Source: Gonatopus flavifemur (taxonomy: Eukaryota; Arthropoda; Insecta; Hymenoptera; Dryinidae). Taken from it: 64,000 nucleotides of DNA. The stretch covers positions 62,001 to 126,000 of the forward strand of contig JAFFJZ010000026.1 of assembly GCA_018340375.1 (NCBI GenBank), written 5' to 3'. Of this stretch, positions 23,837 through 35,236 are shown in pieces (position 1 is the first letter of the stretch; every line of letters begins with the position of its first letter). The notes under the pieces are model-generated. The model did no database searches. It was given only the letters and a program-made list of their open reading frames with translations, and was not told where the DNA came from. A program made the translations under genes and the position numbers.

Positions 23837-24220
23837 CTTCGTCGAATGATCCTGTCAGGGGCTGTCCATCACTGCCGCACAGTAGGAATTTCTCATGCAT
23901 CGACCCGTATGAGAATAAATTCTTGACGGCAGTTAGCGCCAAACTAACAGTCTGTATTTCAATTCAGACCATCCTTTGTTGTTGGTCATGAAAAATATAA
24001 ATTGAAGGCTATTCATTCTCAATTTGCACCTACAATCTGTTTGACAAAGACGCGTGTACAGTGGGACTCGGAAACTATTCGGGATGATGGACTCATAAAG
24101 AATACACGCATACTTCATGATACTAAGATTGATGCTTTTTTATGAATAAGGGGTGCTGTCACCTGCATTATCAATAATTGCCTGCCATCTTCAAGGCATC
24201 CCGAGTCGAAAAATGATTAC
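23837..24220. other. unassigned spacer
   Basis: Nothing recognisable. Short open frames on both strands carry no known motif, and no clear inverted repeat was found. Confidence 0.45.
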
Positions 24221-24811
24221 CTAATAAATGATACCTACATATGGCAGAATTTCATACGTAGGACAGTGGGATGTCTTCTTTGAACATTCGAAAACAATTC
24301 CACTCCCAAAAAGAATCAAATCACTATCATCCATATCAACCTCGTAAATCATATCAATGCCGTACTTAACATCATTCAATTCGACATGTTTTGTTGTAAG
24401 GATAGATTTGGAATCATCGTAAGTTGGAAAGAACTTTTTTCTAGTGCGTTTATCAATTTCCTCGCAGGTTTGGTATACAGGGCAATCAAATGTCATCTTT
24501 TTACTCATTTTGAAATATGCAAATCTCAATTGACTCCTAATACCCAATGTTTTAGGTGAATTTTTCGTGGAACTAGTATATACAGCAGATAATTTCAATT
24601 GTCTATGTTTGGATTCGTACCTCATTGACCAATAATCCCCAGCAACGCCATTCAAGAAACTATCTAGGCCCTCACGAGAATCTAGCCACGGGCTAGCAAG
24701 AATCCAGTGGCTAGCGGGAAACTTGTAAGGACCTAGCGAGTGCTGATATAACGCTTGCTCGCGATTACATACTTTATGCTTCAAATGTGCAATGGGCACA
24801 ATGTCAGAAAT
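24221..24811 (-). CDS. TE-like ORF fragment with a YWSMRYESKH motif
   Basis: This is an open minus-strand frame of about 196 codons ending at a stop at 24221. It begins just inside a TTAA-flanked MITE and has no obvious ATG start; the first usable codon in the frame near its start is GTG at 24799. The segment GVAGDYWSMRYESKHRQLK resembles a conserved stretch (G..W.MR.E.KH..K) that I associate with large transposon-encoded proteins in insects and other animals. I therefore read it as the C-terminal part of such a protein. Catalytic residues cannot be named. A host exon remains possible. Confidence 0.5.
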   Translation of the reverse strand: MSDIVPIAHLKHKVCNREQALYQHSLGPYKFPASHWILASPWLDSREGLDSFLNGVAGDYWSMRYESKHRQLKLSAVYTSSTKNSPKTLGIRSQLRFAYFKMSKKMTFDCPVYQTCEEIDKRTRKKFFPTYDDSKSILTTKHVELNDVKYGIDMIYEVDMDDSDLILFGSGIVFECSKKTSHCPTYEILPYVGIIY

Positions 24812-24815
24812 TTAA

Positions 24816-25435
24816 CCGTTAGCTGCCACACTTATTTGCCGTTGAATAGCTACCACATTGGTGTGTAACGCACCACAGTCAAAACATCAATGGTATGAAT
24901 TTTGTTATGTAATGTTCTGACTTGAAAGTTTATTCGGTACATCTTAAGACCTTGTTTAATTTAATATAGTGCACAAATATTACATCAATTTCCAAGTTGT
25001 TTCTGAGAAAAAATTATGAATATCTCAACAACTATGAAGAACTGGTTGTTCTAACAAATAATTGTAGAAATCTCAATTTTTCTTAAAACAATCTCAAAAT
25101 TCAACTGAGTACCTCTGAGATGCAGTTGTCCGATGGGAAATAGTTTCAAAACGGATTTTTTGAGAAAAGGTAATGATCTCGACGAACGATTGGGGAAATT
25201 TCTTGAAAGAATCAATTTTCTTATTTTTTGAAACTTGATCAATAATTTATTGTTGAAATGAGAATGAAGCGAGACTATGGCGCTTTCAGACAGATGCTAT
25301 GTGTCTGGCAAACAAGTGGCTCAACTCAAATGTTAGCAGATATCACTATTGACATCAATTTTTCCCATTAACGTACTTCAAACTACATTCTTCCGATGTC
25401 TGGGGTGCGATACACCCCAGTGTGGCAGCTAACGG
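24816..25435. mobile_element. 620-bp TTAA-flanked MITE
   Basis: The ends read ccgttagctgccacact on both sides (inverted), flanked by TTAA at 24812-24815 and 25436-25439. TTAA duplications are typical of piggyBac and Kolobok elements. The interior has no ORF of note. Confidence 0.88.
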
Positions 25436-25439
25436 TTAA

Positions 25440-26027
25440 CTTTTCACACATATAAATAAAGACTCATCAGATGAGTGTATTTCAAATTTCAGAACTGTCC
25501 CAAGACTTCGAAATGAAGAGTGGGAAATTGTAGTAATGGATACAATATTCAATTGCTTGTTCGTTTCAAATGGACAAACAAATATTTATGAGACTATGAT
25601 AAAAGAGAATATGATCGTTAAAGAAATTATCACGTATTAAGGATTATTTGAAAGGAATAATATGGCATTGAATACGACTACAAGAAGTAAAAGACAACCG
25701 GAAAAATATTTCTTTATGCAGTTGTCACAAGTTATCATCGAACTATCCCATGTGGAAATGTACACACGGGCCGCTACTGGCGCGGTACGGTTGCCAGAGT
25801 TGCCAGTACTGGCAAATCCAACCTTGCCCTTATGGGGCCAGTGGTTTGGACGGTACTGGCAAGGAGTCGGAATGATAACATCATTTTACATAAAGGCTAG
25901 CAAAACATTTACCACCACGTCGGTAGCGATATTTGGTGTGTGCCTACTATGGTGGAACTCTGGCATTGCAACAGAATCAGTTGTTCAGCCAGTACTTGGC
26001 ACGGAATGATTCCCGCACTGGCATAGC
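25440..26027. other. spacer with gtactggc-rich repeat
   Basis: No gene. From about 25765 to 26015 the words tactggc and gccagta recur in both orientations, as in the elements at 34427-35163 and 61729-62071, so this is probably a degraded relative. I cannot place its ends. Confidence 0.4.
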
Positions 26028-27758
26028 TTTGTGGAAAACAAGGTATTTACAAAAGAAATCTCATGGAACATTACCGAAGTTACAATCGTTTATGTACAAA
26101 TACCAAAATTCGGCTTTTCCTTCATCCTTGGGCTCGTATCTTATTCATAGCGTATACACAAGTTTGATTGATTTGATTCATCTTTATTTCAATATTTTGA
26201 TATAATATGAGTTTATTGGAAATAATTCTGACTCCTCGATTATCGTTCATTTTTTGTTACATCTGTTTCTCTTATGAGAGACCAAATATAATTCCCCATC
26301 GTTCTCTCATTCCAAAATCCCTGGTAACGCTGCTCCATGGGCTTGAGTTGTTGTTGGAATCTCTCACCATGCTCGTCACTTATGTCACCGAGATTCTCCG
26401 GGAGAAATCCAAGTAGGAATATAAAAAATGGGTTTTGAGAGACATATTCACTCCTGTTAGGAAAAGTGAAGGGATACATATGACAAAAGATGGAATAGAA
26501 GAACGGTATTGTATACCTATTTTTACATAATTCCGCAGTAAACTGGTCACGATCATTTTATACTCCGGATCTTTATTATCCCCAAGGAAACCAGAAACAA
26601 CTGACTTGAACGAATTCCAGGCTGCAGTTTCATCAGGGGGCAAATATGTCAGAAATTTTTCATCTTCCATCAGTTTTCTTATTTGTGGTCCATCGAAAAC
26701 CCCTTCTTTAATTTTCGTGGTAGAGAGATTCTCGAACAAGGTTCTTAGATGAGTGAATGCTTGCCCTTCTTTGTTCAACGCTTTCACGAAGTTTTTTAGA
26801 GGCCCCAGTTTGATGTGTGATAGTGGAAGAATAATGTTTTCTTTCTTTACGAGAGCCCCACATTTGACATTATTCTCACCCATCATATGGTTTTTTTCTT
26901 TTCGGCCATTGTTTTTTTGTATAATGATGTTCGCGATCACGACTATCCCAAAGACATAGGAAATAACAATATTTTGTGTATCCTTGCTGCATTTCAGATA
27001 GCATGCCCACTACTTTTAAATCAGAACAAATCTTCCAATCGCGCTTTTCGTACTCGATAAATTCCAATAATTTGGCCATAGTCTCATAGGATTCTTTAGT
27101 CTTAACAGCATGTACAATGGGTATCGACGGTTTTTTGTTTCCATTATGCAAAAGAACTGCTTTTCAACTGTTTTTATTACTGTCAATGAATAACCGCCAC
27201 TCTTTTGCATCATATGACTGTTCAAGTTCCTCGAATAAACCAGAAATGTTCTCGCAAAAGCATATTTGATCTCTCGTTTTATAATACTTCGAGTAAAACT
27301 TCTCACGGTCTCTATAATAGGTTATTCCAACATTTGCAGCCAAAAATGTATATTGTTTCATTCGAGATGCATGCAATTCTACTGCCTCTTTTGAAAGGTT
27401 CAAATCTCTCACCTAATCACTCAACTCACCTTGAGTTAAAAGATGATGCTTTTCAGTAGCATCAAAATCGCTATCACTACTCGTTTCTGTATCGTGTGAT
27501 AAATCGTTACCAATTTCAAGGGTAGGTGATTTGGAACATTTCGGAATGACAAGTGTATCTGAGTGTGGTATTGGAAACGTGGCAGATTGTACATTTGCGT
27601 AATCCCATCGCATATTTTTTCCAAAACCTGTCTGTTTGCTTAGACAAAAATAACAATCGGTTGCATGACAAAACGGTTTTTTCCACATCATTGGTACACC
27701 GAATTTCATTAGCCGCCTAATTCAAAAACGAAACTAAAATCCATGAAATAATCATATA

Positions 27759-28010
27759 CACTGAGAAAAATTTGGTTGTATGATTTCCCACAATTGATGA
27801 GAAATCAAGATTATGACCTGAAAACCACAAAATGTGTTGTCAAAGCTGATAAATTTAACTGTCATTTGGTTGAATCCACAATACAAACGAGTAACATTTA
27901 GGACGGAAGTGAGTGAAGATAGCTGTAATTGCTACATAGTTCATACAGGTTATAATGTACTCAATCTACTATGAATGATGGAAAATTATACATGGACATT
28001 TTTCTCATTG
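27759..28010. mobile_element. 252-bp MITE in the intron
   Basis: The ends read cactgagaaaaatttggttg and, inverted, caatgagaaaaatgtcc. TA flanks both sides (27757-27758 and 28011-28012). It lies seven bases or fewer from the hAT target duplication. Confidence 0.82.
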
Positions 28011-28167
28011 TAAATTAATATATACCAGGGCCGTGCCGCCCATACGTGCAATGTGTGCGATGGACACAGGCGCCTGGGTGTGAGGGGCGCCTTCAGGTGC
28101 CTTTAATTTTCCAATGGATTCTGAGAAATTTCAACTTTACTGAGAGCTAAAATGAATGGATCAAAAA

Positions 28168-28277
28168 CCCCAAGTAACACAAGAAGTTCTGAGAATGTGC
28201 TCGAACATTTTGAGAAGGTGTCAGGATATTCTTAGAATCTTCGAGCAAATTCTTAGAACTTCTTGTGTTACTTGGGG
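28168..28277. mobile_element. 110-bp palindromic MITE, copy 1
   Basis: The ends ccccaagtaacacaagaagt are inverted at both sides, and nearly the whole unit pairs with itself. A second copy lies at 28727-28841 in the same hAT element. Confidence 0.85.
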
Positions 28278-28379
28278 CGTGTGTCTTCGATAATACCAAA
28301 GAATGTTGCATCAATTCAAAGAATATTTAATTATTTGAATAAGCTTCCAATTGAAGGAGAGAAATGTATCGTGAATAGG

Positions 28380-28645
28380 TACATAAATGATCATAACAAT
28401 TCATAAAATATATTTATCAAATCTCAAGAGTATAATTTGATGACAATTCCTTACTGGACAATTCAATTTTTTGACAATTTCTTCTGAAATTTGGTGATTA
28501 TTTATTAAATTTGACAAATATGTTATTAAAATTAAGAAGAAAATTCTTAATATTGGAAATTATATTATTGAATTCAATATTTCATTATGAATTCTGTTTA
28601 ATAAATTGTATATGAAAAAAACTTCATAATTTTTCTAACAGGGTT
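28380..28645. repeat. degraded relative of the 60676-60995 element
   Basis: Words such as tttattaaattt, acaaatatgttattaaa and atttttctaaca occur in the same order as in 60780-60995. The left end cannot be placed. Confidence 0.45.
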
Positions 28646-28726
28646 GTTTTCAATGGGAAAAACAATTTATTTCAATAGGAAGATTTCTCATTGAGTTGAA
28701 TTTATATTCTCACATTCAAGAAGGAA

Positions 28727-28841
28727 CCCAAGTAACACAAGAAGTTCTAGGAATGTGCTCGAACATTCTAGGAATGACCTGGAACCTTCTTAGAATACCT
28801 TGGAACCTTCCATATTCTCAGTACTTGTTGTGTTACTTGGG
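28727..28841. mobile_element. 115-bp palindromic MITE, copy 2
   Basis: It has the same ends as 28168-28277 (cccaagtaacacaa and inverted). The interior has diverged. Confidence 0.83.
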
Positions 28842-29360
28842 AATATACGTATTTGTGTTTCAATTTCAAAATTTCTTGTTTCAATGTGATCAAGACTTTT
28901 TCCATTGAACTGAATTTCAGGGTGAAGAAAATTCCCTTTAGTCTAAGAAATTGAGTTCCCAGTACGAAACCAACAAATTATTGAAGAGAAAACATTCAAT
29001 ACTGAATTACCAATTCAAAGCGCTCATTAAAAACTATTCATGTTCCATAATGAATATTGTCTCATGGAACATTTTTCCCTCAATATTTCAAACATTCATT
29101 ATGTTCTCTGAAAGATATCAAAAAGTTTTCTAATGCGATGGTTTTGGAGATCTTTTAAATATCTATCTTTTGAAAATATTCCATGAGATAATTTTCTCTG
29201 TGATGAACTAGTTCCTTATGGAAAATGTTAGACAGAGTTATGAATGAATTTCTATCAATTTTCAAAGAATTTTTTATATACGTACTGTTCACCATTTCCA
29301 AAAAGGTGACACAGTGTCGGAAGTTATTTTTCAATGAAACTTACGTGTACGTGTACCTTA

Positions 29361-29470
29361 GGATGGGGGCCAAATCAACGAAAAACTAAATCAACGAAAA
29401 GTTGGTTGAAAAGAGAGATACGTCATACTCTCTCTTTTCAAACACTGATTTCGTTGATTTGGCCCCCATC
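29361..29470. mobile_element. 110-bp hairpin MITE
   Basis: Left ggatgggggccaaatcaacg and right cgttgatttggcccccatcc are exact inverse copies. A second pair, gagagagtatgacg-like, lies in the middle. Confidence 0.8.
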
Positions 29471-29702
29471 CGTAAATTGATTGGCACCCGTGAGTAAACA
29501 TTTGGACTTTTATCTTAACGCGGCTTAGTTTTTGAGATATTTGATTTTGAAGAATAAGCTCAATCAGGGGCAAGTTGATATATGCAAAGAAAACGAACTG
29601 ATTTGAACTACCGGCGGTGGCTTGAGTGATAGATCCTCGGCGTATGGTCCCGACCAGGGGGGTGAAACTGAGTGTATAAAATCTGGCAACAAAAATTGAA
29701 CT

Positions 29703-29921
29703 TTACCAGTATCTGCAGCAAACGCAGAAAGATCTTTTTCAAAATTGAAATTGATAAAAAATTATTTGCGTTCAACGATGTCACAGGAAAGGTTGACAAA
29801 TTTAGCCATAATATCTATTGAGAATGACATATTAGATAATCTAGATGTTCATGATGTCATAAAAGAATTTGCTAGTCAAAAAGCAAGACGAATTGAGATT
29901 ATTTACTCGTTTTTAGTATAA
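29703..29921 (+). pseudogene. C-terminal fragment of a hAT transposase
   Basis: A 72-codon frame ends at a stop at 29919-29921. It contains LPVSAANAERSFSKLKLIKN, then MSQERLTNLAIISIEND and DVIKEFASQKARR. This is the hAT dimerisation region at the C-terminus of these transposases. All catalytic parts are missing, which fits an internally deleted element. It was too short to be noticed by length alone. Confidence 0.88.
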
Positions 29922-31886
29922 GATTTGAAAGGAACATGCGTTTATACATTGTAATTATGAAATAAATCAATTTGATTTTTTTTATCATCTATGATTCTCA
30001 TTCATGTTTGCACTCAAATTTCGAGACCATAAGTGGGCGCCAAAAGATTTCTGAACACAGGCGCCACCGAGGGTCGGCACGGCCCTGATATATACTATAC
30101 TCAAGCTGTAGATTTGACATCCACTTATTACTCAATACATACCCTGTCGAGCCAGAAGCCCATTCTACGAGATTCATATGGCATGGAAAGCATAAAATAC
30201 TTGGTGTCCATGGTTCATCAAGATTTTCAGCTTTCATTTTGAAATATTGTAGATAATGATCTTGAAGAGGGTTACCCTAGTGAAAATCGAGGATAGAAAT
30301 GGATAGAAAAATTTGTATTCGCTTCTATCCATTTTCAACGTCATTTTCTGCACCGCTTTTTGACATTGACCAGATAGGAATCTGGTTTATCCATTTTAAT
30401 CCACAAAAATGGATTAGGAAAAGGAAAAATCCGACACGAAATTGGATGAACTTAGTATTCATTTCTATCCACTTTCAATGTCATTTTCTGCACCATTTGT
30501 TGATGTTCCCAAGGATAAGTATTTGCTCCATCCATTTCAATGCAAGAAAAGTAGAAAAAAAAAATATTAATTTTGATGTCTGATGATGGTCTATTAGCGA
30601 GAAATGTGGAAGTTTCAAACACTGAAAATCTACCGTGCGTGGTATCATCTTTCATTTACCTATTTTTCACCGTAACTGACCGACCAACCGACCACCCATC
30701 CGACTACCAAACCTGCCTACTTAACGCTTAACCTGTTCTATCAATTACCTAACGCTTAACCTACGTTGCTGTACAAGAGTACATATTATGGCCTGGATAA
30801 AGTGCGTCTATAATCACCATGCTTCTCTAGTGGAAATCGAAAAAGGAATGAATTGGATTTCTATCAACTTAAAACCATACGAATCTATTTCTGTGACGCT
30901 TATTCCAAGACGAATGAAAATCATATCCAAATCCAGCCAAATTTGATCCTAATATAATTGTATTCCTGAAAATGCAATCCATTTGAATCTTTAATTCTTC
31001 CGAATACTGAATTGAGTATATCATTTTTGATCCATGTATTGAATTTTCAAGTCGTCATCATTCTATTCATTTTCATACTGATTGCGGTATAGACATTGAA
31101 TCCGGTCCAATTATTTTTCATTCCCTATCCATTTCAATCTGAAATTCGAAATACGCTTCTTTTTCAATCGGATTCTTTAAAACCGATGATCTGTATGGAT
31201 TTCAAGTGAAGAGAAAATCCTATCCAATTCAATCCAAATTTCATTTCAATATAACTTTGTTCATGAAGGTGTAACAAAATTTAATACATTTTTATCCATT
31301 TGAATCTTTATCCTCCTCAATCAAAAATTCGGTATATAATTTTTGATCTATGTAATGAATTTTCAAGCCGTAATAATTCAATCCATTTCTATACTGATTA
31401 CGGTATAGACATTGAATCCGTTTCAATCATTTTTTACTTCCTATCCATTTTAATCATAGATTCGGAATACGATTGTTTTCCAATCGAATCCCTGAAAACC
31501 GATAATCTGTATGGATTCCAAGTGTAGAAAAAGCCTATCCAATTCAATCCAAATTTCATTTCCAATACAAGTGTATTGTTGAAAATTCAATGAAATTTGA
31601 TTTATTTGTATGTATTTGAATCTTCAATTCTTTCTCATCCTGAATTCTGTATACAATGGAATCTCGCAATAACACAACTCTTCTTCTTTTTCATTCACGG
31701 TTACTGCCGTGCGTTGAAGAGAGTGGGGTAACATTTCTATTGCGAGGTTCTATAGTATACGAGGGTGGATTGATAAGTTTCCGGCCTGACCAAGAAAAAC
31801 AACGTTTTTAAGAATTTTTTTTTTTTTATTTCTCAACATAATCTCCTCCAAGGCTGATACATTTCTCATAGCGGTGTTCTAGTCTA

Positions 31887-32940
31887 CACTGTAAAAAAGG
31901 TTCACTGGAAAATTCCAGTAAATGTACTGGAAGTTATTAACCTGTGCATGTACCGGAAAGTTTTAGCACATTTGTACTGCAAAAATTCAGTACAAATGTT
32001 ATAGAATTTCAGCATCAGAGCTGGAAATTTGCTGAGCCTCAGTACTGGAATTTTTCAGTACACGAACTGGACTTTTCCAGGACATGTACTGGAAAATCAA
32101 TGCAGGAAATATTCATGAAAATTAAAAAAAAATTGCTCCCACAAAGTGATTTTGCACGGTCCTTGTGTTTTAAGAAGACTGAGAAACTTGATCGTTCACG
32201 TGGATGGACAGAAAGTCATGTCTACCTAACGGGATTTGAACCTACACTTTTCTATCTGCCTACCAACTGAAACCCAAATCCTAACCGACGAGCTATGGCG
32301 CGACATGTTCAAAGGCCAGCTTGGGTTACTACATATCCTTCATATCTAGAATACACAAAAGAATAAATCTTCGAAAAACCTCATATGTCAATTTTATTTG
32401 CTACAATTACAATTATTATTCAAAATCTCAATCAGGAAATTTTTAATATAAAGACTTGAAATTTTTCCTACCAGAAATGACGAAGTCCAACAGAAGTGGA
32501 AAATTTCAGTGCAACAGTGATTGAATTCCAAGCATCACTGGAAAATTTCGTTGCATAGCAACTGGAAAAGTCCATCACACAACCCGAAAATTGCAGTTCA
32601 AAACCTGTAGAATTCCAGTATACCCACGGTTAGGTTTTTTTTCTAAATTCGAAATTTTTTAGAAGTCCTTATTGAAGGGATACTTTCTTCTGGTGCACAA
32701 GAACTGTGAAATTGTGGTACGAGCCAGCAAAATTTTCACGAAATCATGGTAAAGTTTCAGTACACAATCCCAAACTTGAAAATTCCAGTACAAGGACTGC
32801 ATTTTCAGTTATGCTTGGTAAATTTTCAGTACCGTACCAACAAAATATCTGTACATGTACTAGAATATCCATATTCCAGTACTAGCATTGGAACTTTCCA
32901 GTCCAGTTGCGCAGTGAATTTCCAGTTTTTTTTTACAGTG
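31887..32940. mobile_element. 1054-bp CACTG-ended element rich in ttccag/ctggaa
   Basis: The ends read cactgtaaaaaaggttcact and, inverted, cactgtaaaaaaaaactgg, flanked by TA at 31885-31886 and 32941-32942. At least 14 ttccag or ctggaa words are spread over it. There is no ORF. A tRNA-like stretch lies at 32215-32300. The outer parts of 37139-41127 are related. Confidence 0.9.
32215..32300 (-). ncRNA. tRNA-derived, SINE-like stretch with A and B boxes
   Basis: On the minus strand an A-box-like tagctcgtcggttagg (about 32280-32295) is followed about 40-50 bases on by ggttcaaatccc (32231-32242), a good B box. Together they form an RNA polymerase III promoter as in tRNAs and SINEs. The acceptor stem does not pair, so this is not a working tRNA gene. 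Confidence 0.45.
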
Positions 32941-34203
32941 TAGTAATGCCATCTCTATAGACTGATTCGTCAAGCTCCTCAAAATACCCATTTACAGCTT
33001 CGATTACTTCTTCATTGTCCGCAAATCTCTTACCGCCAAGCCATTTTTTGAGGTTAGGAAACAGATAATAGTCACTCGGGGCTAGGTCTGGAGAGTAGGG
33101 AGGGTGCGGCATTAATTCAAACTTCAGATCGTTGATTTTAGCCATCGCAACGATTGACGTGTGCGCTGGTGCGTTATCGTGATGAAACAAGATTTTTTTC
33201 TTCGCCAGATGAGGTCGTTTAATTTTCACTTCGTGGCTCAAACGTTGCAATAAGTCTGCGTAGTATTGACCAGTGATAGTTTTACCCTTTTCAAGGTAAT
33301 CAATGTATATAATACCTCTTGCATCCCAAAAAACAGTAGCCATAACCTTGTTCGCCGAAAAAATTGTTTTTGCCTTCTTTGGAGTTGGTTCCCCTGGTCC
33401 AATCCACTGTTTAGACTGTTCTTTGGTTTCAGGAGTGTAGTGGTGGACCCAAGTTTCGTCAACGGTTACGAATCGACGCAAAAATTCGCTTGGATTACGC
33501 TTATACAACGCCAAATTGGCGGTAGAAATGTTCTTTCGAATCAATTTTTGGTCGACTGTTAGCAAACGCGGCACCCATCTTGCACAGAGCTTTTCCATAT
33601 ACAAATGTTGGTGCAAAATATTTTGTACACGTTCATATGACATCTTACAGGTCTCAGCTATCTCACGAACTTTTAATCTGCGATCTTTCAGCACTATTTG
33701 ATGGATTTTTTCGATCATATCTGGAGTTGTGACCTCAATGGGGCGTCCTGAGCGAGGCTCATCAGAGGTGCTCACACGACCCTTTTTAAACTCGGAAACC
33801 CACTGCTTAACGGTTGAATATGATGGGGAGAATTTCCCCAGTGTTGAGTCCATCTCTTCTTTAATTTCCTTCGGCGTTAACCCCTTCAAATAAAAGTATT
33901 TGATGACAGCACGATTTTCCAGCTTTTCCATTTTTACGAAAAACACAGAGGCGTCTTGGTCAGCGTGCTCTCAAAACTAAACTAACATGGCGATCGTACT
34001 GAAACTATAGCTACAAGCTATCTAAGGATGGTACTATAGAACGCCACCTCAAGGTAGGCCTAGTGGCGCCATTTCTTGGTCAGGCCGGAAACTTATCAAT
34101 CCACTCTCGTATACTTTTTCTTCCATGTAATGAAATTCAGGATTGGGAATGAATTGAAAACTCAAATGAATACAAATGTAATCAAGTTTTGCGAGGTTCT
34201 ATA

Positions 34204-35236
34204 CACAGTAAAAAATTTTTCGTCAAATTCAACACACAAGCGAATGTTAACCATTTTTCTTCACACTCAATGTGTGTTGATTCCAGAGTGACACTCACAA
34301 AGTGTTAATTTGAACTTGAATAACATTTTAATGTGTTGAAAATGAATCGATCGAACAGCATTTGATCAGTGTGTTAAATGAACACACAAAAGTGTTAAAT
34401 ATTCAACACTTGAATTTTAACACGTACCCAATCAGAAAAAACCGAAGTATGCCAATGATGACAACAGGCGGAGTACAGTGCCAGTATTGGGCCCCCAAGA
34501 GTCGGCTAGCACGTACGGATTTAGTACTGGATACATAGAAATACAGTACTATACCAGTACTGATACACCAGTACTGAAAGTTTGATTTCGATCAAGTATT
34601 GATACAGTACTATGCCAGTACTGATACACCAGTACTGAAAGCTTGATGTCGACCAAGTACTGATACAATACTATGCCAGTACTGATACACCAGTACTGAA
34701 AGCTTGATGTCGAGCAAGTACTGATACAATACAGGCACTGCAGTGATTGCAAATAGGAAATCACCCAATCAGAAAAAAACGGAGTATGCCAATGTTGACA
34801 ACAGGCGGAGTACAGTGCCAGTATTCGACCCCCAAGAGTCAGCTAGCACGTACCCAGTATGGAAAAGCGTTATCATTTCGGCCAAATGCCAGTACTGTTG
34901 CAGTACAAACCACCAGTACCCCACCAGTCTTAACCGGTACTGGCGCAGTACAGCGCTAGTTGTGGAATTCTGATTGGGCGTATTGCGCCGGTACTGAAGA
35001 CCATTACCGGTTACCAGTACTGTGCCAGTACCAAGTACCCAGTACGGAAAAGCGTTATCATTTCGGACAAATGCCAGTACTGCTGCAGTGCAGACCGCCA
35101 GTACCCCGCCAGTGTTAGCCGGTACTGGCGCAGTACTGCGCCAGTTGTTGAATTCTGATTGGGTAGTTGAATATTCAACACTTGAATTTTGACACGTACT
35201 TCTTTTTTACACAATGACGGAATTTTTTTTACTGTG
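34204..35236. mobile_element. 1033-bp element with cacagtaaaaa ends
   Basis: The left end reads cacagtaaaaaatttttcgt and the right, inverted, cacagtaaaaaaaattccgt, flanked by TA (34202-34203, 35237-35238). It carries attcaacacttgaatttt words near both inner borders and the nested element 34427-35163. Confidence 0.85.
34427..35163. mobile_element. compound element with cccaatcag ends and gtactg repeats
   Basis: The ends cccaatcagaa are inverted and flanked by TA (34425-34426, 35164-35165). A further pair of the same ends at 34770-34979 suggests that one copy sits inside another or beside it. Three tandem 61-bp units begin near 34561, 34622 and 34683 with tgatacaccagtactgaaag. It is a relative of 61729-62071. 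Confidence 0.75.

Larger units (their letters stand above)
28026..30087 (+). mobile_element. hAT element, internally deleted, in the intron
   Basis: Both ends start cagggccgtgccg (inverted), and the 8-bp duplication ATATATAC lies at 28018-28025 and 30088-30095. Such ends and an 8-bp duplication are the signature of hAT transposons. Only the C-terminal end of a transposase remains (29703-29921). MITEs at 28168-28277, 28727-28841 and 29361-29470 lie inside. Confidence 0.93.
27717..30142 (-). other. GT-AG intron of the zinc-finger TE gene, enlarged by insertions
   Basis: The donor is ACAGG then GTATGT at 30142-30137 and the acceptor is GAATTAG ending at 27717. Splicing here keeps the frame (codons for STG then RLMKF), in agreement with the family. 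Without the MITE and the hAT element the intron would be only about 100 bp, a usual insect size. Confidence 0.72.
31826..33931 (-). pseudogene. irritans-type mariner transposase, broken only by a MITE
   Basis: The start is the ATG of MEKLENRAVIKYFYLKG. The protein has the helix-turn-helix DNA-binding part with RSGRPIEVTT and VREIAETCKMSYERVQ, the linker WVPRLLT, and catalytic motifs VTVDETWVHHYTPE, FWDARGIIYIDYL, HHDNAPAHTS and YSPDLAPSDYYLF, with 34 residues between the last two aspartates. The frame enters the insertion after DGIT and resumes beyond it with LEHRYEKCISLGGDYVEK and a stop at 31826. Without the insertion the frame is 349 codons with no other defect, the usual length. The family is that of Himar1 and other irritans mariners. 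Confidence 0.94.
31760..34109 (-). mobile_element. irritans-type mariner, interrupted by a MITE
   Basis: The ends read cgagggtggattgataagtt and, inverted, cgagagtggattgataagtt, about 35 bp in all, flanked by TA at 31758-31759 and 34110-34111. Without the 1054-bp insertion and one TA it is 1294 bp. It is inserted in the palindromic element. Confidence 0.95.

Noticed and set aside
25662..26009. A 115-codon open frame
   Set aside because: It follows the gtactggc repeats and has no recognisable motif.
32215..32320. A working tRNA gene
   Set aside because: A and B boxes are present, but the acceptor stem does not pair and no anticodon arm is convincing.
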